From assembly GCF_024609765.1 (NCBI RefSeq), contig NZ_JANFDG010000007.1, positions 112,163 through 176,162 of the forward strand: a stretch of DNA of 64,000 bases, given 5' to 3'. Below are positions 1 to 10,066 of this stretch, one piece after another. How positions within the stretch are numbered: the first letter of the stretch is position 1; each line of letters begins with the position of its first letter. The stretch comes from Shinella pollutisoli. GTDB lineage: Bacteria > Pseudomonadota > Alphaproteobacteria > Rhizobiales > Rhizobiaceae. The notes beneath the pieces were generated by a model, which was not told the DNA's origin, ran no database searches, and saw only the letters and a list, made by a program, of their open reading frames with translations. A program made the position numbers and the translations under genes.

Positions 1-1
1 C

Positions 2-1498
2 ACCAATGCGCTGATCATCGACCACTGGGGCATCGTCAAGGCCGATATCGGCCTGAAGGACGGGCGCATCGCGGCGATCGGCAAGGCCGGCAACCCGGAC
101 ACGCAGCCGGGCGTCACCATCGTCGTCGGCCCGGGCACCGAGGTGATCGCCGGCGAGGGCCGGATCGTCACGGCCGGCGGCATGGACGCCCACATCCACT
201 TCATCTGCCCGCAGCAGATCGAGGAGGCGCTGACGAGCGGGATCACCTGCATGCTCGGCGGCGGCACCGGTCCCGCGCACGGCACGCTCGCCACCACCTG
301 CACGCCCGGCCCCTGGCATATCGCCCGGATGATCGAGGCGGCCGACGCCTTCCCGATGAACCTCGCCTTCGCCGGCAAGGGCAACGCCTCGCTGCCGGGC
401 GCACTGGAGGAGATGATCCGCGCCGGCGCCTCGTCGCTGAAGCTGCACGAGGACTGGGGCACGACGCCGGCGGCCATCGACTGCTGCCTTTCGGTCGCCG
501 ACGATTACGACGTGCAGGTGATGATCCACACCGACACGCTGAACGAGAGCGGCTTCGTCGAGGACACGATCGCCGCCATCCGGGGCCGCACGATCCATGC
601 CTTCCACACGGAAGGGGCGGGCGGCGGGCATGCGCCGGACATCATCAAGATCTGCGGCCAGCCGAACGTCATCCCGTCCTCGACCAATCCGACCCGGCCC
701 TACACGGTCAACACCATCGCCGAGCATCTCGACATGCTGATGGTCTGCCACCACCTCTCCGCCTCGATCCCGGAGGACATCGCCTTCGCCGAGAGCCGCA
801 TCCGCAGGGAGACGATCGCGGCGGAGGACATCCTGCACGACATCGGCGCCTTCTCGATCGTCTCCTCCGACAGCCAGGCGATGGGCCGGGTCGGCGAGGT
901 GGCGATCCGCACCTGGCAGACGGCCGACAAGATGAAGCGCCAGCGCGGCCGGCTCTCCGGCGAGACGGGCGACAACGACAACCTGCGCATCCGCCGCTAC
1001 ATCGCCAAGTACACGATCAATCCGGCGATCGCCCACGGGCTTTCCCACGAGATCGGCTCGGTCGAGGTCGGCAAGCGGGCGGACCTCGTCCTGTGGAACC
1101 CCGCCTTCTTCGGCGTGAAGCCGGAGATGGTGCTGCTCGGCGGCACCATCGCGGCCGCGCCGATGGGCGATCCCAATGCCTCGATCCCGACGCCGCAGCC
1201 GGTGCATTACCGGCCGATGTTCGGCGCCTTCGGCAAGAGCCGCACGAATTCCTCCGTCACCTTCGTCTCGCAGGCGGCCATCGACCTCGGCCTCAGGGAG
1301 CGCCTCGGCGTCGCCAAGCAACTCTTGCCGGTCAGGAACACGCGCGGCGGCATCTCCAAGGCCTCGATGGTGCTGAACGACCTGACGCCCGAGATCGAGG
1401 TCGATCCGGAAACCTACGAGGTGTGGGCCGACGGCGAGTTGCTGACCTGCGAGCCGGCAACGGTGCTGCCGATGGCGCAGCGTTACTTCCTTTTCTGA
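2..1498 (+). CDS. ureC: Urease alpha subunit (5' end missing)
   Basis: Catalytic subunit of nickel urease (urea to ammonia and carbamate, cytoplasmic). The frame is open from base 2; about 70 N-terminal residues lie outside the window, leaving 498 of roughly 570. The active-site motifs are present in order: GGMDAHIHF (two nickel-ligand His), SLKLHEDWG (the Lys that is carbamylated, plus a His), [16 protein letters not shown], the flap MVCHHLS (Cys and His), and SSDSQAMGR (nickel-ligand Asp). ureA and ureB would be expected just upstream. The accessory genes ureE, F and G follow on the same strand, with a diguanylate cyclase gene between. Confidence 0.97.
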   Translation, partial: TNALIIDHWGIVKADIGLKDGRIAAIGKAGNPDTQPGVTIVVGPGTEVIAGEGRIVTAGGMDAHIHFICPQQIEEALTSGITCMLGGGTGPAHGTLATTCTPGPWHIARMIEAADAFPMNLAFAGKGNASLPGALEEMIRAGASSLKLHEDWGTTPAAIDCCLSVADDYDVQVMIHTDTLNESGFVEDTIAAIRGRTIHAFHTEGAGGGHAPDIIKICGQPNVIPSSTNPTRPYTVNTIAEHLDMLMVCHHLSASIPEDIAFAESRIRRETIAAEDILHDIGAFSIVSSDSQAMGRVGEVAIRTWQTADKMKRQRGRLSGETGDNDNLRIRRYIAKYTINPAIAHGLSHEIGSVEVGKRADLVLWNPAFFGVKPEMVLLGGTIAAAPMGDPNASIPTPQPVHYRPMFGAFGKSRTNSSVTFVSQAAIDLGLRERLGVAKQLLPVRNTRGGISKASMVLNDLTPEIEVDPETYEVWADGELLTCEPATVLPMAQRYFLF

Positions 1499-1565
1499 CC
1501 GGTAAACTTCTACCATTTGTATTAGCTGGGCCTGTAAGAAATGCTGCTAGGCTTTTTCCGCGATT

Positions 1566-2405
1566 ATGGAGAAAGCGATGCTTCGCAGGCTGGCCCTTTG
1601 GATGCGGGCCCGGATGGATGTCGGCACCTTCGAGACGAAGGCCGACATCTCGACCTTCGTGCTGCACACCGTGCTGGTGGCGACGGTGATGGCGACCGCG
1701 ATCTACCTGACGGTGGCGGCCGTCCTCGCGCATTTCGATCTCCTGCCCTATCCCTTCGCCGCGGCGCTGCGCTTCGGCGGCACGACGACGATCCTGATCG
1801 CTTCCAGCGTCACGGCGCTGCTCGCCTGGCTGATCGGCTCGGCGGCGCACGAGCTTGCGATCTCGCGGGCGGAATTCGAGCGGCTGAGCAGGACCGACAT
1901 GCTGTCCGGCCTCCTCAACCGGCGCGCCTTCACGGAGGAGATGGCGGCGGGCGGCGGCGAGGGCTCGCTCGCGCTCTTCGACGTCGACCGCCTCAAGGCC
2001 GTCAACGACCGCCACGGCCATGCCGTCGGCGATGCGGTGATCGTCGCCGTCTCGGAGGAGCTGCTGCGCGTCTTTCCGCCGCCGCATGCGGTCGGCCGCT
2101 TCGGCGGCGAGGAATTCGCGGTCCTGGTCCGCAGCGAGGACCGCGACGACTGTCGGCTGATGGTGGAGGAGGCGCGCCGCTCGGTCGCCTCGCATCCGGT
2201 GGAGTGGGCGGAGGGCACGGTGTTCGTGACCCTTTCGGCCGGCATCGCCGACCGGGCCGGCCGGCCGCTCGAAAGCGTGTTCGAGGCTGCCGACCGGGCG
2301 CTCTATCTCGCCAAGTCCGTCGGTCGCGACCGGGCGGTGCACGAGGACGAGGCGACGGAGCTTCTGGCGCCGCGCCGCCGGGCGGCGGGAGGCCGCGGGC
2401 GCTGA
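1566..2405 (+). CDS. Membrane-anchored diguanylate cyclase (GGDEF)
   Basis: A 279-aa protein predicted to make cyclic di-GMP from GTP. Two hydrophobic segments (about residues 31-56 and 72-92) give a membrane anchor. A GGDEF domain follows from about residue 105, with [11 protein letters not shown] near 138-148 and the active-site signature GGEEF at 180-184. The allosteric RxxD inhibitory site is absent: the equivalent stretch is Pro-Pro-Pro-His, so product inhibition is probably lost. It lies 67 bp after ureC and 80 bp before ureE on the same strand, so it is probably co-transcribed with urease genes. A second in-frame ATG at 1578 is a possible start. Catalytic activity is inferred from motifs. 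Confidence 0.9.
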   Translation: MEKAMLRRLALWMRARMDVGTFETKADISTFVLHTVLVATVMATAIYLTVAAVLAHFDLLPYPFAAALRFGGTTTILIASSVTALLAWLIGSAAHELAISRAEFERLSRTDMLSGLLNRRAFTEEMAAGGGEGSLALFDVDRLKAVNDRHGHAVGDAVIVAVSEELLRVFPPPHAVGRFGGEEFAVLVRSEDRDDCRLMVEEARRSVASHPVEWAEGTVFVTLSAGIADRAGRPLESVFEAADRALYLAKSVGRDRAVHEDEATELLAPRRRAAGGRGR

Positions 2406-2485
2406 TCCCGCGAGGCGGGAGTTCCCTCGCCGGCGCAAACGTGCTTTTCTCGGCCCGACGATCGCTGACACGCCGAGGCTGCCCC

Positions 2486-2938
2486 TTGCCCTATCGCTCG
2501 ACCGAAATCCTGCCGCGCGGAACCGGCGGCGACCGCCGGCCCATCGATGTCGTGGTGCTCTCCCACGACCAGCGCCACGTGCGCCGCAAGCTCCTGCACA
2601 TGCAGCACGACGACGTGGTGATGCTCGACCTCAAGGAGCCCGTCCAGCTCGCCCATGGCGACCGGCTGCTGCTCGATACCGGCGACTGCGTCGAGATCGT
2701 CGCGGCGGAGGAGGCGCTCTACGCGGTGACGCCGCGCGACGGGCTGCACCTCGTCGAGCTCGCCTGGCATCTCGGCAACCGCCATCTGCCGGCGCAGGTG
2801 GAGGAAGCGCGCATCCTCATCCTGCGTGATCACGTGATCCGGGATATGCTCGTGGGCCTGGGGGCGACCGTGCGGGAGGTGTCCGAGCCGTTCCATCCGC
2901 TGCGCGGCGCCTACCATCACCATCATGCCCATGGCTGA
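2486..2938 (+). CDS. ureE: Urease accessory protein UreE (TTG start)
   Basis: Nickel metallochaperone that delivers Ni(II) for urease maturation. The 150-aa product begins at TTG 2486 in the context [11 protein letters not shown], the usual UreE N-terminus; no in-frame ATG fits. The C-terminus is a short His-rich tail, [10 protein letters not shown], the typical nickel-binding end. The gene overlaps ureF by 14 bases, which suggests translational coupling. Confidence 0.92.
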   Translation: MPYRSTEILPRGTGGDRRPIDVVVLSHDQRHVRRKLLHMQHDDVVMLDLKEPVQLAHGDRLLLDTGDCVEIVAAEEALYAVTPRDGLHLVELAWHLGNRHLPAQVEEARILILRDHVIRDMLVGLGATVREVSEPFHPLRGAYHHHHAHG

Positions 2939-3602
2939 GGCGGTGGCGCCGGCGGCGCTGGTAAGGCTGATGACCTGGCTGTCGCCCGCCTTCCCGGTCG
3001 GGGCCTTCGCCTATTCCGGCGGGCTGGAGCAGGCCGCGGGCGACGGCGACGTGCGCGACGGCGGAACGCTTCGCGACTGGCTCGACGCGCTGCTCGCCAA
3101 TGGTACGCTCTGGAACGACGCGGTGCTTTTGGCGGAGGCCTACCGGTCGGCGGAGGACGCGGCGCGCCTCGCCGCCGTCGCCGAGCTCGCCGAGGCGCTT
3201 GCCGGCTCCGCCGAGCGCCACCGCGAGACCATGCTGCTCGGCGAGGCCTTCCTCGCCGCGGCCGCCGGCTGGCCGCATCCGCTGCTGGAGCGGCTTTCGC
3301 CGGGTGCCGCCTATCCGGTGGCGGTGGGGGCGGTCGCGGGCGCCCACGGCGTCGGGCTTGCGGCGGCACTTGCGGCCTGGCTGCACGCGGCGCTCTCCAA
3401 TCTCGTCTCGGTCGCGATCCGCTGCGGCGTGATCGGCCAGCGCGACGGCGTGGCGGTCCTGGCCGGGCTGGAGGCGCATGTGCTGGAACGGGCCGAAGCG
3501 GCGGCGTGCTCGACGCTCGACGATCTGGGCGGTGCGGTCATCCGCGCCGATATCGCAAGCCTGCGGCACGAGACGCTCCGGACGCGGCTATTCCGCTCGT
3601 AG
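2925..3602 (+). CDS. ureF: Urease accessory protein UreF
   Basis: GTPase-regulating maturation factor acting with UreG (and UreD/H) on apo-urease. The 225-aa protein has the family motif [18 protein letters not shown] at residues 18-35 and the all-alpha UreF composition, with a normal length. Its start overlaps the ureE end, and ureG follows after 20 bases. The alternative start at residue 3 (ATG 2931) cannot be excluded. Confidence 0.95.
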   Translation: MPMAEAVAPAALVRLMTWLSPAFPVGAFAYSGGLEQAAGDGDVRDGGTLRDWLDALLANGTLWNDAVLLAEAYRSAEDAARLAAVAELAEALAGSAERHRETMLLGEAFLAAAAGWPHPLLERLSPGAAYPVAVGAVAGAHGVGLAAALAAWLHAALSNLVSVAIRCGVIGQRDGVAVLAGLEAHVLERAEAAACSTLDDLGGAVIRADIASLRHETLRTRLFRS

Positions 3603-3622
3603 ACAAGAGGTTGGAGGTTCCC

Positions 3623-4237
<615 letters not shown>

Positions 4238-4249
4238 GCCGCCCGCCCG

Positions 4250-4933
4250 TCAGATGCGCCGGAGCGCCTCCGGATCCTCGACCTGCACGAAGCGGCCGCG
4301 CACGTTGACGCCGTGGCCGCGCAGCATGGAGAAGGCGCGCGACAGGGCTTCCGGCGCGAGCCCCAGCTTTCCGGCGAGCAGGCTCTTCTGGTAGGGCAGG
4401 CGGAAGCTGGCCGCCTTGCCGTCATGCGCGCAATTGTCGAGCAGGTAGCGCGCGACGCGCTGCGGCGCCGTGTGCAGCCGGTCGTTGGCGAGGTTGGAAT
4501 AGGCGCTGGCAAGCTGCTCGGAGAGCGCGTTCATCAGCACGAGCGCCAGGTCGGGCCGGCGGCCGGCGATCTCGCGTACGCGCTTCAGGTCGAAGCGGGC
4601 GAGCGTCGAGGGTTCGGCCGCCTGGGCCGTCGCCGTGTAGCGGCCGCCGTCGAAGACGAGGCTGACGCCGATCAGGTCGCCGGGGCCGTAGAGCTCCACG
4701 TCGGCTTCCCGTCCGTCCGGGTCGAGCTTGTAGACGCGGATATAGCCGGAGAGCACGCAGAAGAGCGTGTCGGCGGCCTCGCCCTCGCGGAAGAGAATCT
4801 GCCGGGCCGGCAACGTGCCGATCGCGGCGATCTCCATCATGGCCGCGGCGCTCTCGACGCCAAGTTGCGACAAAAGGCGGGAGCTCAGCAAGGTTTCCCT
4901 TTCCCGTACGCCGGGTCTCAACAGCCTGTTCAT
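4250..4933 (-). CDS. Crp/Fnr-family regulator, FNR-type recognition helix
   Basis: A 227-aa transcription regulator. The N-terminal cyclic-nucleotide-binding-like beta-roll spans about residues 25-140 and the C-terminal winged helix starts near 155. The recognition helix reads APEALSRAFSML; the E-x-x-S-R arrangement is the one FNR uses to read TTGAT half-sites. The N-terminal Cys cluster of oxygen-sensing FNR is missing, so it resembles FixK/NnrR/Dnr-type members. ATG 4933 is preceded by GGAGTGA; a TTG further upstream is less likely. A perfect FNR-type box sits upstream of this gene, suggesting activation by itself or by a sister regulator. The ligand or signal is unknown. Confidence 0.85.
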   Translation of the reverse strand: MNRLLRPGVRERETLLSSRLLSQLGVESAAAMMEIAAIGTLPARQILFREGEAADTLFCVLSGYIRVYKLDPDGREADVELYGPGDLIGVSLVFDGGRYTATAQAAEPSTLARFDLKRVREIAGRRPDLALVLMNALSEQLASAYSNLANDRLHTAPQRVARYLLDNCAHDGKAASFRLPYQKSLLAGKLGLAPEALSRAFSMLRGHGVNVRGRFVQVEDPEALRRI

Positions 4934-5013
4934 CGATTTCACTCCACGCTCCCGCAAGCGTTGTTGGTCTTCTTCCGATGCAAGAACGATAAACCAGTGA
5001 CGGATAGTCGGGT

Positions 5014-5027
5014 TTGATCTCGATCAA
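5014..5027 (-). promoter_or_regulatory. FNR/FixK-type box at -41.5 of the Crp/Fnr gene
   Basis: TTGAT-CTCG-ATCAA is a perfect copy of the FNR/FixK consensus TTGAT-N4-ATCAA. On the minus strand a -10-like TATCGT lies at 4991-4986. A transcription start near 4979 would put the box centre at -41.5, the standard class II activator position, and would leave a leader of about 46 bases before ATG 4933. Site and spacing are seen directly; activation is inferred. Confidence 0.8.
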
Positions 5028-5040
5028 AGAAGAAAACGAA

Positions 5041-5070
5041 CGGCCGGCCCGCCTTTCGACGGACCGGCCG
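5041..5070 (-). terminator. Rho-independent terminator of the RND efflux operon
   Basis: Read on the minus strand, a 13-bp GC-rich stem (CGGCCGGTCCGTC, with G-U wobbles) closes on a GAAA tetraloop. The T-rich run TTCGTTTTCTTC follows. It lies 23 bases after the RND stop codon and before the promoter of the Crp/Fnr gene, so the two units are transcriptionally separate. Confidence 0.75.
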
Positions 5071-5093
5071 CTCTGTTCCTGCGGTGCGCGGCG

Positions 5094-8000
5094 TTACTCG
5101 GCGGCCAGTGCCGAGTGGTGGACGACGCTGAAGGGCTTGCGCTCGGCGGTCTTCTTCTCGAGCGTCTCGATGCGCTTTTCGAGCTCGGAGACGTTCTGCG
5201 CGGTATTGTCGGCAAGCCGCGTCAGTTCTTCCGGGTCGAGCGCCAGGCGCTCCTCGTCCTTCTTGCCAACGAAGCGGCCGAAGGCCCAGGCGAAGAAGCG
5301 CGAGACGTCGTCCATGATCAGGAAGAAGGACGGCACGACGACGAGCGACAGCACGGTCGAGACGATGATGCCGCCGATCACGGCGATCGCCATCGGTGAG
5401 CGGAACGAGCCGCCTTCGCCGACGCCGAGGGCCGAGGGCAGCATGCCCGCCGACATGGCGATGGAGGTCATGACGATGGGGCGTGCGCGCTTGCGGCCCG
5501 CCTCGATCATCGCCGCCACCCGCTCCATGCCGTGGCGGCGCATCTCGATGGCGAAGTCGACGAGCAGGATCGCGTTCTTGGTGACGATGCCCATCAGCAT
5601 CAGGATGCCGATCAGCACGGGCATGGAGAGCGAGTTCTGCGTGAGGATCAGGCCCGCTGCCACGCCGCCGATGGCGAGCGGCAGCGAGAGCAGGATCGTG
5701 AAGGGCTGGATCACGTCCTTGAACAGCAGGATCAGCACCATCAGCACCAGCAGCAGGCCGAGCAGCATGGCGTTGCCGAAGGACTGCTGCATCTCGGCCT
5801 GGATCTCCGCGTCGCCGCTTTCGGCGAACTGGACGGAGGGCGGCATGTCGATGCTGGAGGCGATCTCCTTGAAGCGGGCGCTCGCCGTATCGAGCGCGAC
5901 GCCCTGCCGGAGGTCCGAGCCGACGGAGACGACGCGGTTGCGGTTGTGGCGCTTCACCGCGCTCGGGCCTTCCGAATAGTCGATGTCGGCGACGGTCGAC
6001 AGCGGCACGAGCGTGCCGCTCGCCGTCTGGATCTTCAGGTTGCGGATGGCGGCGAGGTCGGTGCGGAAGGTCCGGTCGACCTGCACGCGGATCGGGATCA
6101 GCCGCCCGTCGAGCGAGATCTTGGAAAGCGCGGCGTCGATGTCGCCGATGGTGGCGACGCGCACGACCTCGGAGATCTGCGCCGTGGTGACGCCGAGGCG
6201 GGCCATCTGGTCGTCGCGCGGACGGATCTGCAGCTCGGGGCGCGGCAGCGAGCCTTCCGAGCTGACATTGGCGAGCAGCGGATCGGCGCGCAGCTTCGCC
6301 TCCAGCTTCGCCACGGTGTCGTTCAGCGCCTCCTCGTCGTTGGAGAGCAGGTTGAAGGAGAGGTCGCGCTCGCCGCGGTCGTTGAGCTTGATGACGCGCA
6401 CGTCCGGGATGTCGCGCACGGCCGCGAAGATGTCCTTCTCGATCTCCCATTGCGGGCGGATGCGGCCCTTCGGTTCCAGCTTCGGCAGGTGGGCGCCGAT
6501 CACCGGCAGGCGGCCGATCACGTCGTTGACGAGGCGGTTGACGAGCGAATGGTCGAGCTTGTCGAGGTTGATTGTCACCGAGGCGCGGCGCAGCTCCAGG
6601 TCACCCTTGGGCGAGGAGCCGCCGAGCACGAAGACGTTGGAAACGCCGTCGATGTCCTTCACCCGCTCGTAGATGCGGCTCGTCGTGCGGTCGGTGTCCT
6701 CCAGCATGGCGTCCGGCGGCAGCTCGACGGAGAGCACGAGGCGCGAGGCGTCCTCCGGCGGCATGAAGCTGCCGGGCACGGTCGACAGCAGCGCGACGGA
6801 ACCGACGAGGAAGGCGATCGCCGCGAGCAGCGTGGCGTAGCGGCCGTACCAGCGGCGCGTCGTCGTGCTGACGAGCCAGGTGTAGCCGCGCATGAAGGCG
6901 CCTTCCTTCTGCTCGCCGTGCCCGTCCGCGTCGCCCGATTTCATCAGGTAGGCCGCCATGACCGGCGTGATCAGGCGGGCGACCGCCAGCGAGAAGAACA
7001 CGGCGACCGCGACCGTCAGGCCGAACTGGATGAAATACTGGCCGGGAATGCCGGGCATGAAGGAGACCGGCACGAAGACGGCGATGATCGTGAAGGTCGT
7101 GGCGATGACGGCAAGCCCGATCTCGTCGGCCGCCTCGATCGCCGCGCGGTACGGCGTCTTGCCCATGCGGATGTGGCGGGCGATATTCTCGATCTCGACG
7201 ATGGCGTCGTCGACGAGGATGCCGGTGGCGAGCGTCAGCGCGAGGAAGGAGACGAGGTTCAGCGAGAAGCCGAGCAGGTCCATCACGAAGAAGGTGGGGA
7301 TCGCCGAGAGCGGCAGGGCCACCGCCGAGATCAGCGTCGCCCGCCAGTTGCGCAGGAAGAGGAGCACGACGACGACGGCGAGCAGCGCGCCCTCCATCAG
7401 CGTGTGGAGTGCTGCCTCGTAATTGCCGTAGGTGAAGTAGACGGCGTCGTCCACCTGCTCGATGGCGACGTCCGGATATTGCGCGCGCACCGTGGCAAGC
7501 GCCTTCTCGACGGATTCCGACACCGTCACCTCGCTTGCGCCCTTCGAGCGGAAGACGGCGAAGGTGACGACCGGGTTGCCGTTGAAGCGCGAGAAGGAGC
7601 GCGGCTCCTCGTAGGTGTCGGTGACCGTGCCGAGGTCGGAAAGGCGCACGAAGCGGCCGTTCGGCAGCGCGATGGTGGTGGCGGCGAGCTTCTCGACGGA
7701 GCGGGCGTCGCCGAGCGTGCGGATCGCCTGCTCGCTGCCGGCGAGCTGGCCGCGGCCGGAGCCGACGTCGGCGTTCATGCTGCGAAGCTGGCGGTTCACG
7801 TCGGCGGCGGAGATGCCGAAGGAGGAAAGCTTGTCCGGGTTGAGGTCGATGCGCACCTCGCGGTCGGCGCCGCCGAAGCGGTCGACCTTGCCGATGCCGG
7901 TCTGGCCCTGCAGCGCGCGCTTGACCTTGTCGTCGACGAACCAGGAGAGTTCCTCCAGCGTCATGTTGGGCGAGGAGACGGCGAAGGTCTGGATCGCCTG

Positions 8001-8405
8001 GCCCTCGACGTCGATCTTCGAGACGACGGGCTCCTCGACGGAGGCGGGCAGGTCGTTGCGGATGCGGTCGATCGCATCCTTCACGTCCTGCAGCGCCTGG
8101 TTCGTCGGCACCTCGATCTCGAAGAGCACGGAGGTTATGGAGCTGCCGTCGGTGACGGTGGACATGATGTCGTCGACGCCGGCGATGCCGGCGACCGCGT
8201 CCTCGATCTCCTTCGTCACCTGCACTTCGAGCTCGGCCGGGGCCGCGCCGCTCTGGCTCACCGAGACGGCGATGATCGGCACGTCGATGTTCGGGAAGCG
8301 CGTGATCGGCAGCGTGTAGAAGGACTGGATGCCGACATAGATCAGCAGGAAGAAGGCGAGCAGCGGCGCAATCGGGTTGCGGATCGACCAGGCTGAAAAG
8401 TTCAT
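5094..8405 (-). CDS. RND multidrug efflux pump inner-membrane transporter
   Basis: AcrB/AcrD/AcrF-family proton-driven transporter of 1103 aa, working with an adaptor and an outer-membrane channel. It starts with the usual cytosolic stub and TM1 (FSAWSIRNPIAPLLAFFLLIYVG). It has TM4 with the proton-relay pair in ILVDDAIVEIEN, large periplasmic loops, and a second TM half ending near 1045. The C-terminus is extended by about 60 residues that include a predicted coiled coil (ELEKRIETLEKK). The adaptor gene is 53 bases upstream in the same operon. No TolC-type channel gene is adjacent. Substrates cannot be told from sequence. Confidence 0.95.
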   Translation of the reverse strand: MNFSAWSIRNPIAPLLAFFLLIYVGIQSFYTLPITRFPNIDVPIIAVSVSQSGAAPAELEVQVTKEIEDAVAGIAGVDDIMSTVTDGSSITSVLFEIEVPTNQALQDVKDAIDRIRNDLPASVEEPVVSKIDVEGQAIQTFAVSSPNMTLEELSWFVDDKVKRALQGQTGIGKVDRFGGADREVRIDLNPDKLSSFGISAADVNRQLRSMNADVGSGRGQLAGSEQAIRTLGDARSVEKLAATTIALPNGRFVRLSDLGTVTDTYEEPRSFSRFNGNPVVTFAVFRSKGASEVTVSESVEKALATVRAQYPDVAIEQVDDAVYFTYGNYEAALHTLMEGALLAVVVVLLFLRNWRATLISAVALPLSAIPTFFVMDLLGFSLNLVSFLALTLATGILVDDAIVEIENIARHIRMGKTPYRAAIEAADEIGLAVIATTFTIIAVFVPVSFMPGIPGQYFIQFGLTVAVAVFFSLAVARLITPVMAAYLMKSGDADGHGEQKEGAFMRGYTWLVSTTTRRWYGRYATLLAAIAFLVGSVALLSTVPGSFMPPEDASRLVLSVELPPDAMLEDTDRTTSRIYERVKDIDGVSNVFVLGGSSPKGDLELRRASVTINLDKLDHSLVNRLVNDVIGRLPVIGAHLPKLEPKGRIRPQWEIEKDIFAAVRDIPDVRVIKLNDRGERDLSFNLLSNDEEALNDTVAKLEAKLRADPLLANVSSEGSLPRPELQIRPRDDQMARLGVTTAQISEVVRVATIGDIDAALSKISLDGRLIPIRVQVDRTFRTDLAAIRNLKIQTASGTLVPLSTVADIDYSEGPSAVKRHNRNRVVSVGSDLRQGVALDTASARFKEIASSIDMPPSVQFAESGDAEIQAEMQQSFGNAMLLGLLLVLMVLILLFKDVIQPFTILLSLPLAIGGVAAGLILTQNSLSMPVLIGILMLMGIVTKNAILLVDFAIEMRRHGMERVAAMIEAGRKRARPIVMTSIAMSAGMLPSALGVGEGGSFRSPMAIAVIGGIIVSTVLSLVVVPSFFLIMDDVSRFFAWAFGRFVGKKDEERLALDPEELTRLADNTAQNVSELEKRIETLEKKTAERKPFSVVHHSALAAE

Positions 8406-8458
8406 GTCCCTAAAGTCCTGTTCCTGTGTGCCTTGCGGGCGCTGTCGTTCGTCGGGCG

Positions 8459-9661
8459 TCAGTCGGCGGCGGCCTGCTCGGCATGGACCGGGTTGACGCG
8501 GTCGCCGTCGCGCACATAGGCGCCGGCCTTCGCCACCACCTCCTCGCCGACGGCAAGGCCGCTGACGATCTCGATCACCTGGCCGTCCTGGATGCCGGTC
8601 TCGACGGGCACGAGCCGCACCACGCCGTCCTCCACCTTGCGCACGACGGTCTCGCCGCGGGCCGTCGTAACGGCGGAAAGCGGCAGCACAATGCCTTCCT
8701 TCTCCTCGGTGACGATCTCGGCGCTCGCGAACATGCCGGCGCGTGCGCGCTCCGGCTGGTCGAAACCGATATAGACGCGGCCGAGGCGGCTCTGCGCATC
8801 GAGCGTCGGCTCGACGAGGCGGATCGTCCCGGAAAGCTTCGCCGCGCCGCCGGCGAGCGTCACCGTCGCCTTCTGGCCGGGGGCGAGCTTGAGGATGTCG
8901 TCCTCCGCCACGTCCGCCTTGAGCTCGATTTTGCCGTCGCGGATGACGGTGAAGAGGGGCGTGGCGGCGCCGGTCGCGATCGCGCCGATCTTGGCCGAGC
9001 GCGCGGAGACGACGCCGGCGACGGGCGACTTGACGGCGGTGCGGGCGAGCTTGAGGTCGATGTCGGCGATCTGCGCCTCGGCGAGCTTGATGTCCGCCTC
9101 GGAGACCGCGATCGCCTGTTCGGCGGATTCGACGCGGGCAAGCGCGCTTTCCGCGGCGGCCACGGCCTGGTCGGCGGCGGCCTGCGACTGCGTGCCGGCC
9201 TTCGAGAGCCGGAGGGCCCGGTCTCGGGCGCGCACCGCCTCGTCGGCGGTGGCCCTGGCCTCGGTGCGCTGCGCCTTGATCTGGGCGAGGCCGGCGCGGG
9301 CCTTGGCGAGGCCGGCTTCGAGCTGGCTCTTCTGGAGGACGAGCGTGTCGTCGTTGAGGGTGGCGAGCGTGCCGTCCGCCTCGACCCGGTCGCCGACGTC
9401 GGCCTCGAGCGTGCGGATCGACAGGCCCTCGACCAGCGGCGCGACATAGACCTCCTCGACCGCCTGCACCGTGCCGGAGGCGATCACGCGGTCGCGGATC
9501 TGGCGCGTCTCCGCGGCGGTGACGACGATGGAGGGAAGGTTCTGCTCGGCCTGGGCTTCCGCCTCATTCGTCGCCGCGTCGGCGGCGAGGGCCGCGACGG
9601 GGCTGAGCGCCAGCAGGACGGCGACGGAAAAAGAGAGTGCTTTCCTGGGTCCACAAGCCAT
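8459..9661 (-). CDS. RND efflux periplasmic adaptor (membrane fusion protein)
   Basis: HlyD/AcrA-family adaptor of 400 aa linking the RND pump to an outer-membrane channel. The N-terminus is a signal peptide (LSFSVAVLLALSPVAALA). Split lipoyl/barrel-sandwich segments flank a long Ala/Glu-rich alpha hairpin at about residues 100-185, and a beta-barrel and membrane-proximal domain follow. ATG 9661 is chosen because GGAAAG lies 9 bases upstream and the signal peptide starts there; open sequence continues upstream without a good ribosome-binding site. It is the first gene of the adaptor-pump operon. No dedicated repressor gene is adjacent. Confidence 0.92.
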   Translation of the reverse strand: MACGPRKALSFSVAVLLALSPVAALAADAATNEAEAQAEQNLPSIVVTAAETRQIRDRVIASGTVQAVEEVYVAPLVEGLSIRTLEADVGDRVEADGTLATLNDDTLVLQKSQLEAGLAKARAGLAQIKAQRTEARATADEAVRARDRALRLSKAGTQSQAAADQAVAAAESALARVESAEQAIAVSEADIKLAEAQIADIDLKLARTAVKSPVAGVVSARSAKIGAIATGAATPLFTVIRDGKIELKADVAEDDILKLAPGQKATVTLAGGAAKLSGTIRLVEPTLDAQSRLGRVYIGFDQPERARAGMFASAEIVTEEKEGIVLPLSAVTTARGETVVRKVEDGVVRLVPVETGIQDGQVIEIVSGLAVGEEVVAKAGAYVRDGDRVNPVHAEQAAAD

Positions 9662-9906
9662 GGGCCGAACTTTCCAATGCATGCATGACGTTTCGGTGTC
9701 CGGGCCCCGCCGCCATTGCCGGCCGACCCCCTCGTTCTCTGACAATCCGGCGGACGCGGAACGGCGCGTGGCCACCCCTGGCTCAAATTGTCCGACGTAT
9801 GTAATCGGCGTTCCCAGCCCTTACAAGGGGGAACAGAATGGTGCCTCAATATTTTATGCCTTTGGCGATTCCAAGGCAGCGAGGCTGCGCCGAAGCGGGA
9901 CTGTTG
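9662..9906. other. Gene-free upstream region of the efflux operon
   Basis: Together with the following RIME element this makes a stretch of about 400 bases without a gene. It must hold the efflux operon promoter, but no convincing repressor dyad or -35/-10 pair was found. Short open frames on both strands lack ribosome-binding sites and known domains. Confidence 0.5.
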
Positions 9907-10051
9907 CCCCTCATCCCGCTACCGCGACCTTCTCCCCGCAAGCGGGGAGAAGGGACATGCCGTGCGGGTTTCCTGAAAACGGGAAGCCTTAGCTTCTTTC
10001 TTCCTTCTCCCCGCTTGCGGGGAGAAGGTGGCCGGCAGGCCGGATGAGGGG
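9907..10051. repeat. RIME-type palindromic element, copy 1
   Basis: A 145-bp element bounded by CCCCTCATCC and its inverted copy GGATGAGGGG. It contains two internal perfect hairpins with 12-bp arms CCTTCTCCCCGC, at 9928-9953 (AA loop) and 10003-10028 (TT loop). This is the organisation of Rhizobium-specific intergenic mosaic elements. It ends 15 bases beyond the stop codon of the ABC substrate-binding gene and may affect its mRNA 3' end. Confidence 0.85.
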
Positions 10052-10066
10052 CGTCTTCAGCCCCGC

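Noticed and set aside
5532..8396. A 954-codon open frame on the plus strand opposite the RND pump gene
   Set aside because: It is composed of His/Asp/Arg/Gly-rich low-complexity sequence typical of the antisense of GC-rich coding DNA, has no domain, and the minus strand encodes a complete RND transporter.
9838..10047. Small plus-strand frame across RIME copy 1
   Set aside because: It reads through the palindromic repeat, lacks a ribosome-binding site, and similar frames appear at every RIME copy.
9907..10051. CRISPR-like repeats (clustered CCTTCTCCCCGC palindromes)
   Set aside because: The repeats are paired hairpins within dispersed elements of about 110-180 bp with inverted termini, not direct repeats with regular spacers, and no cas genes are present.
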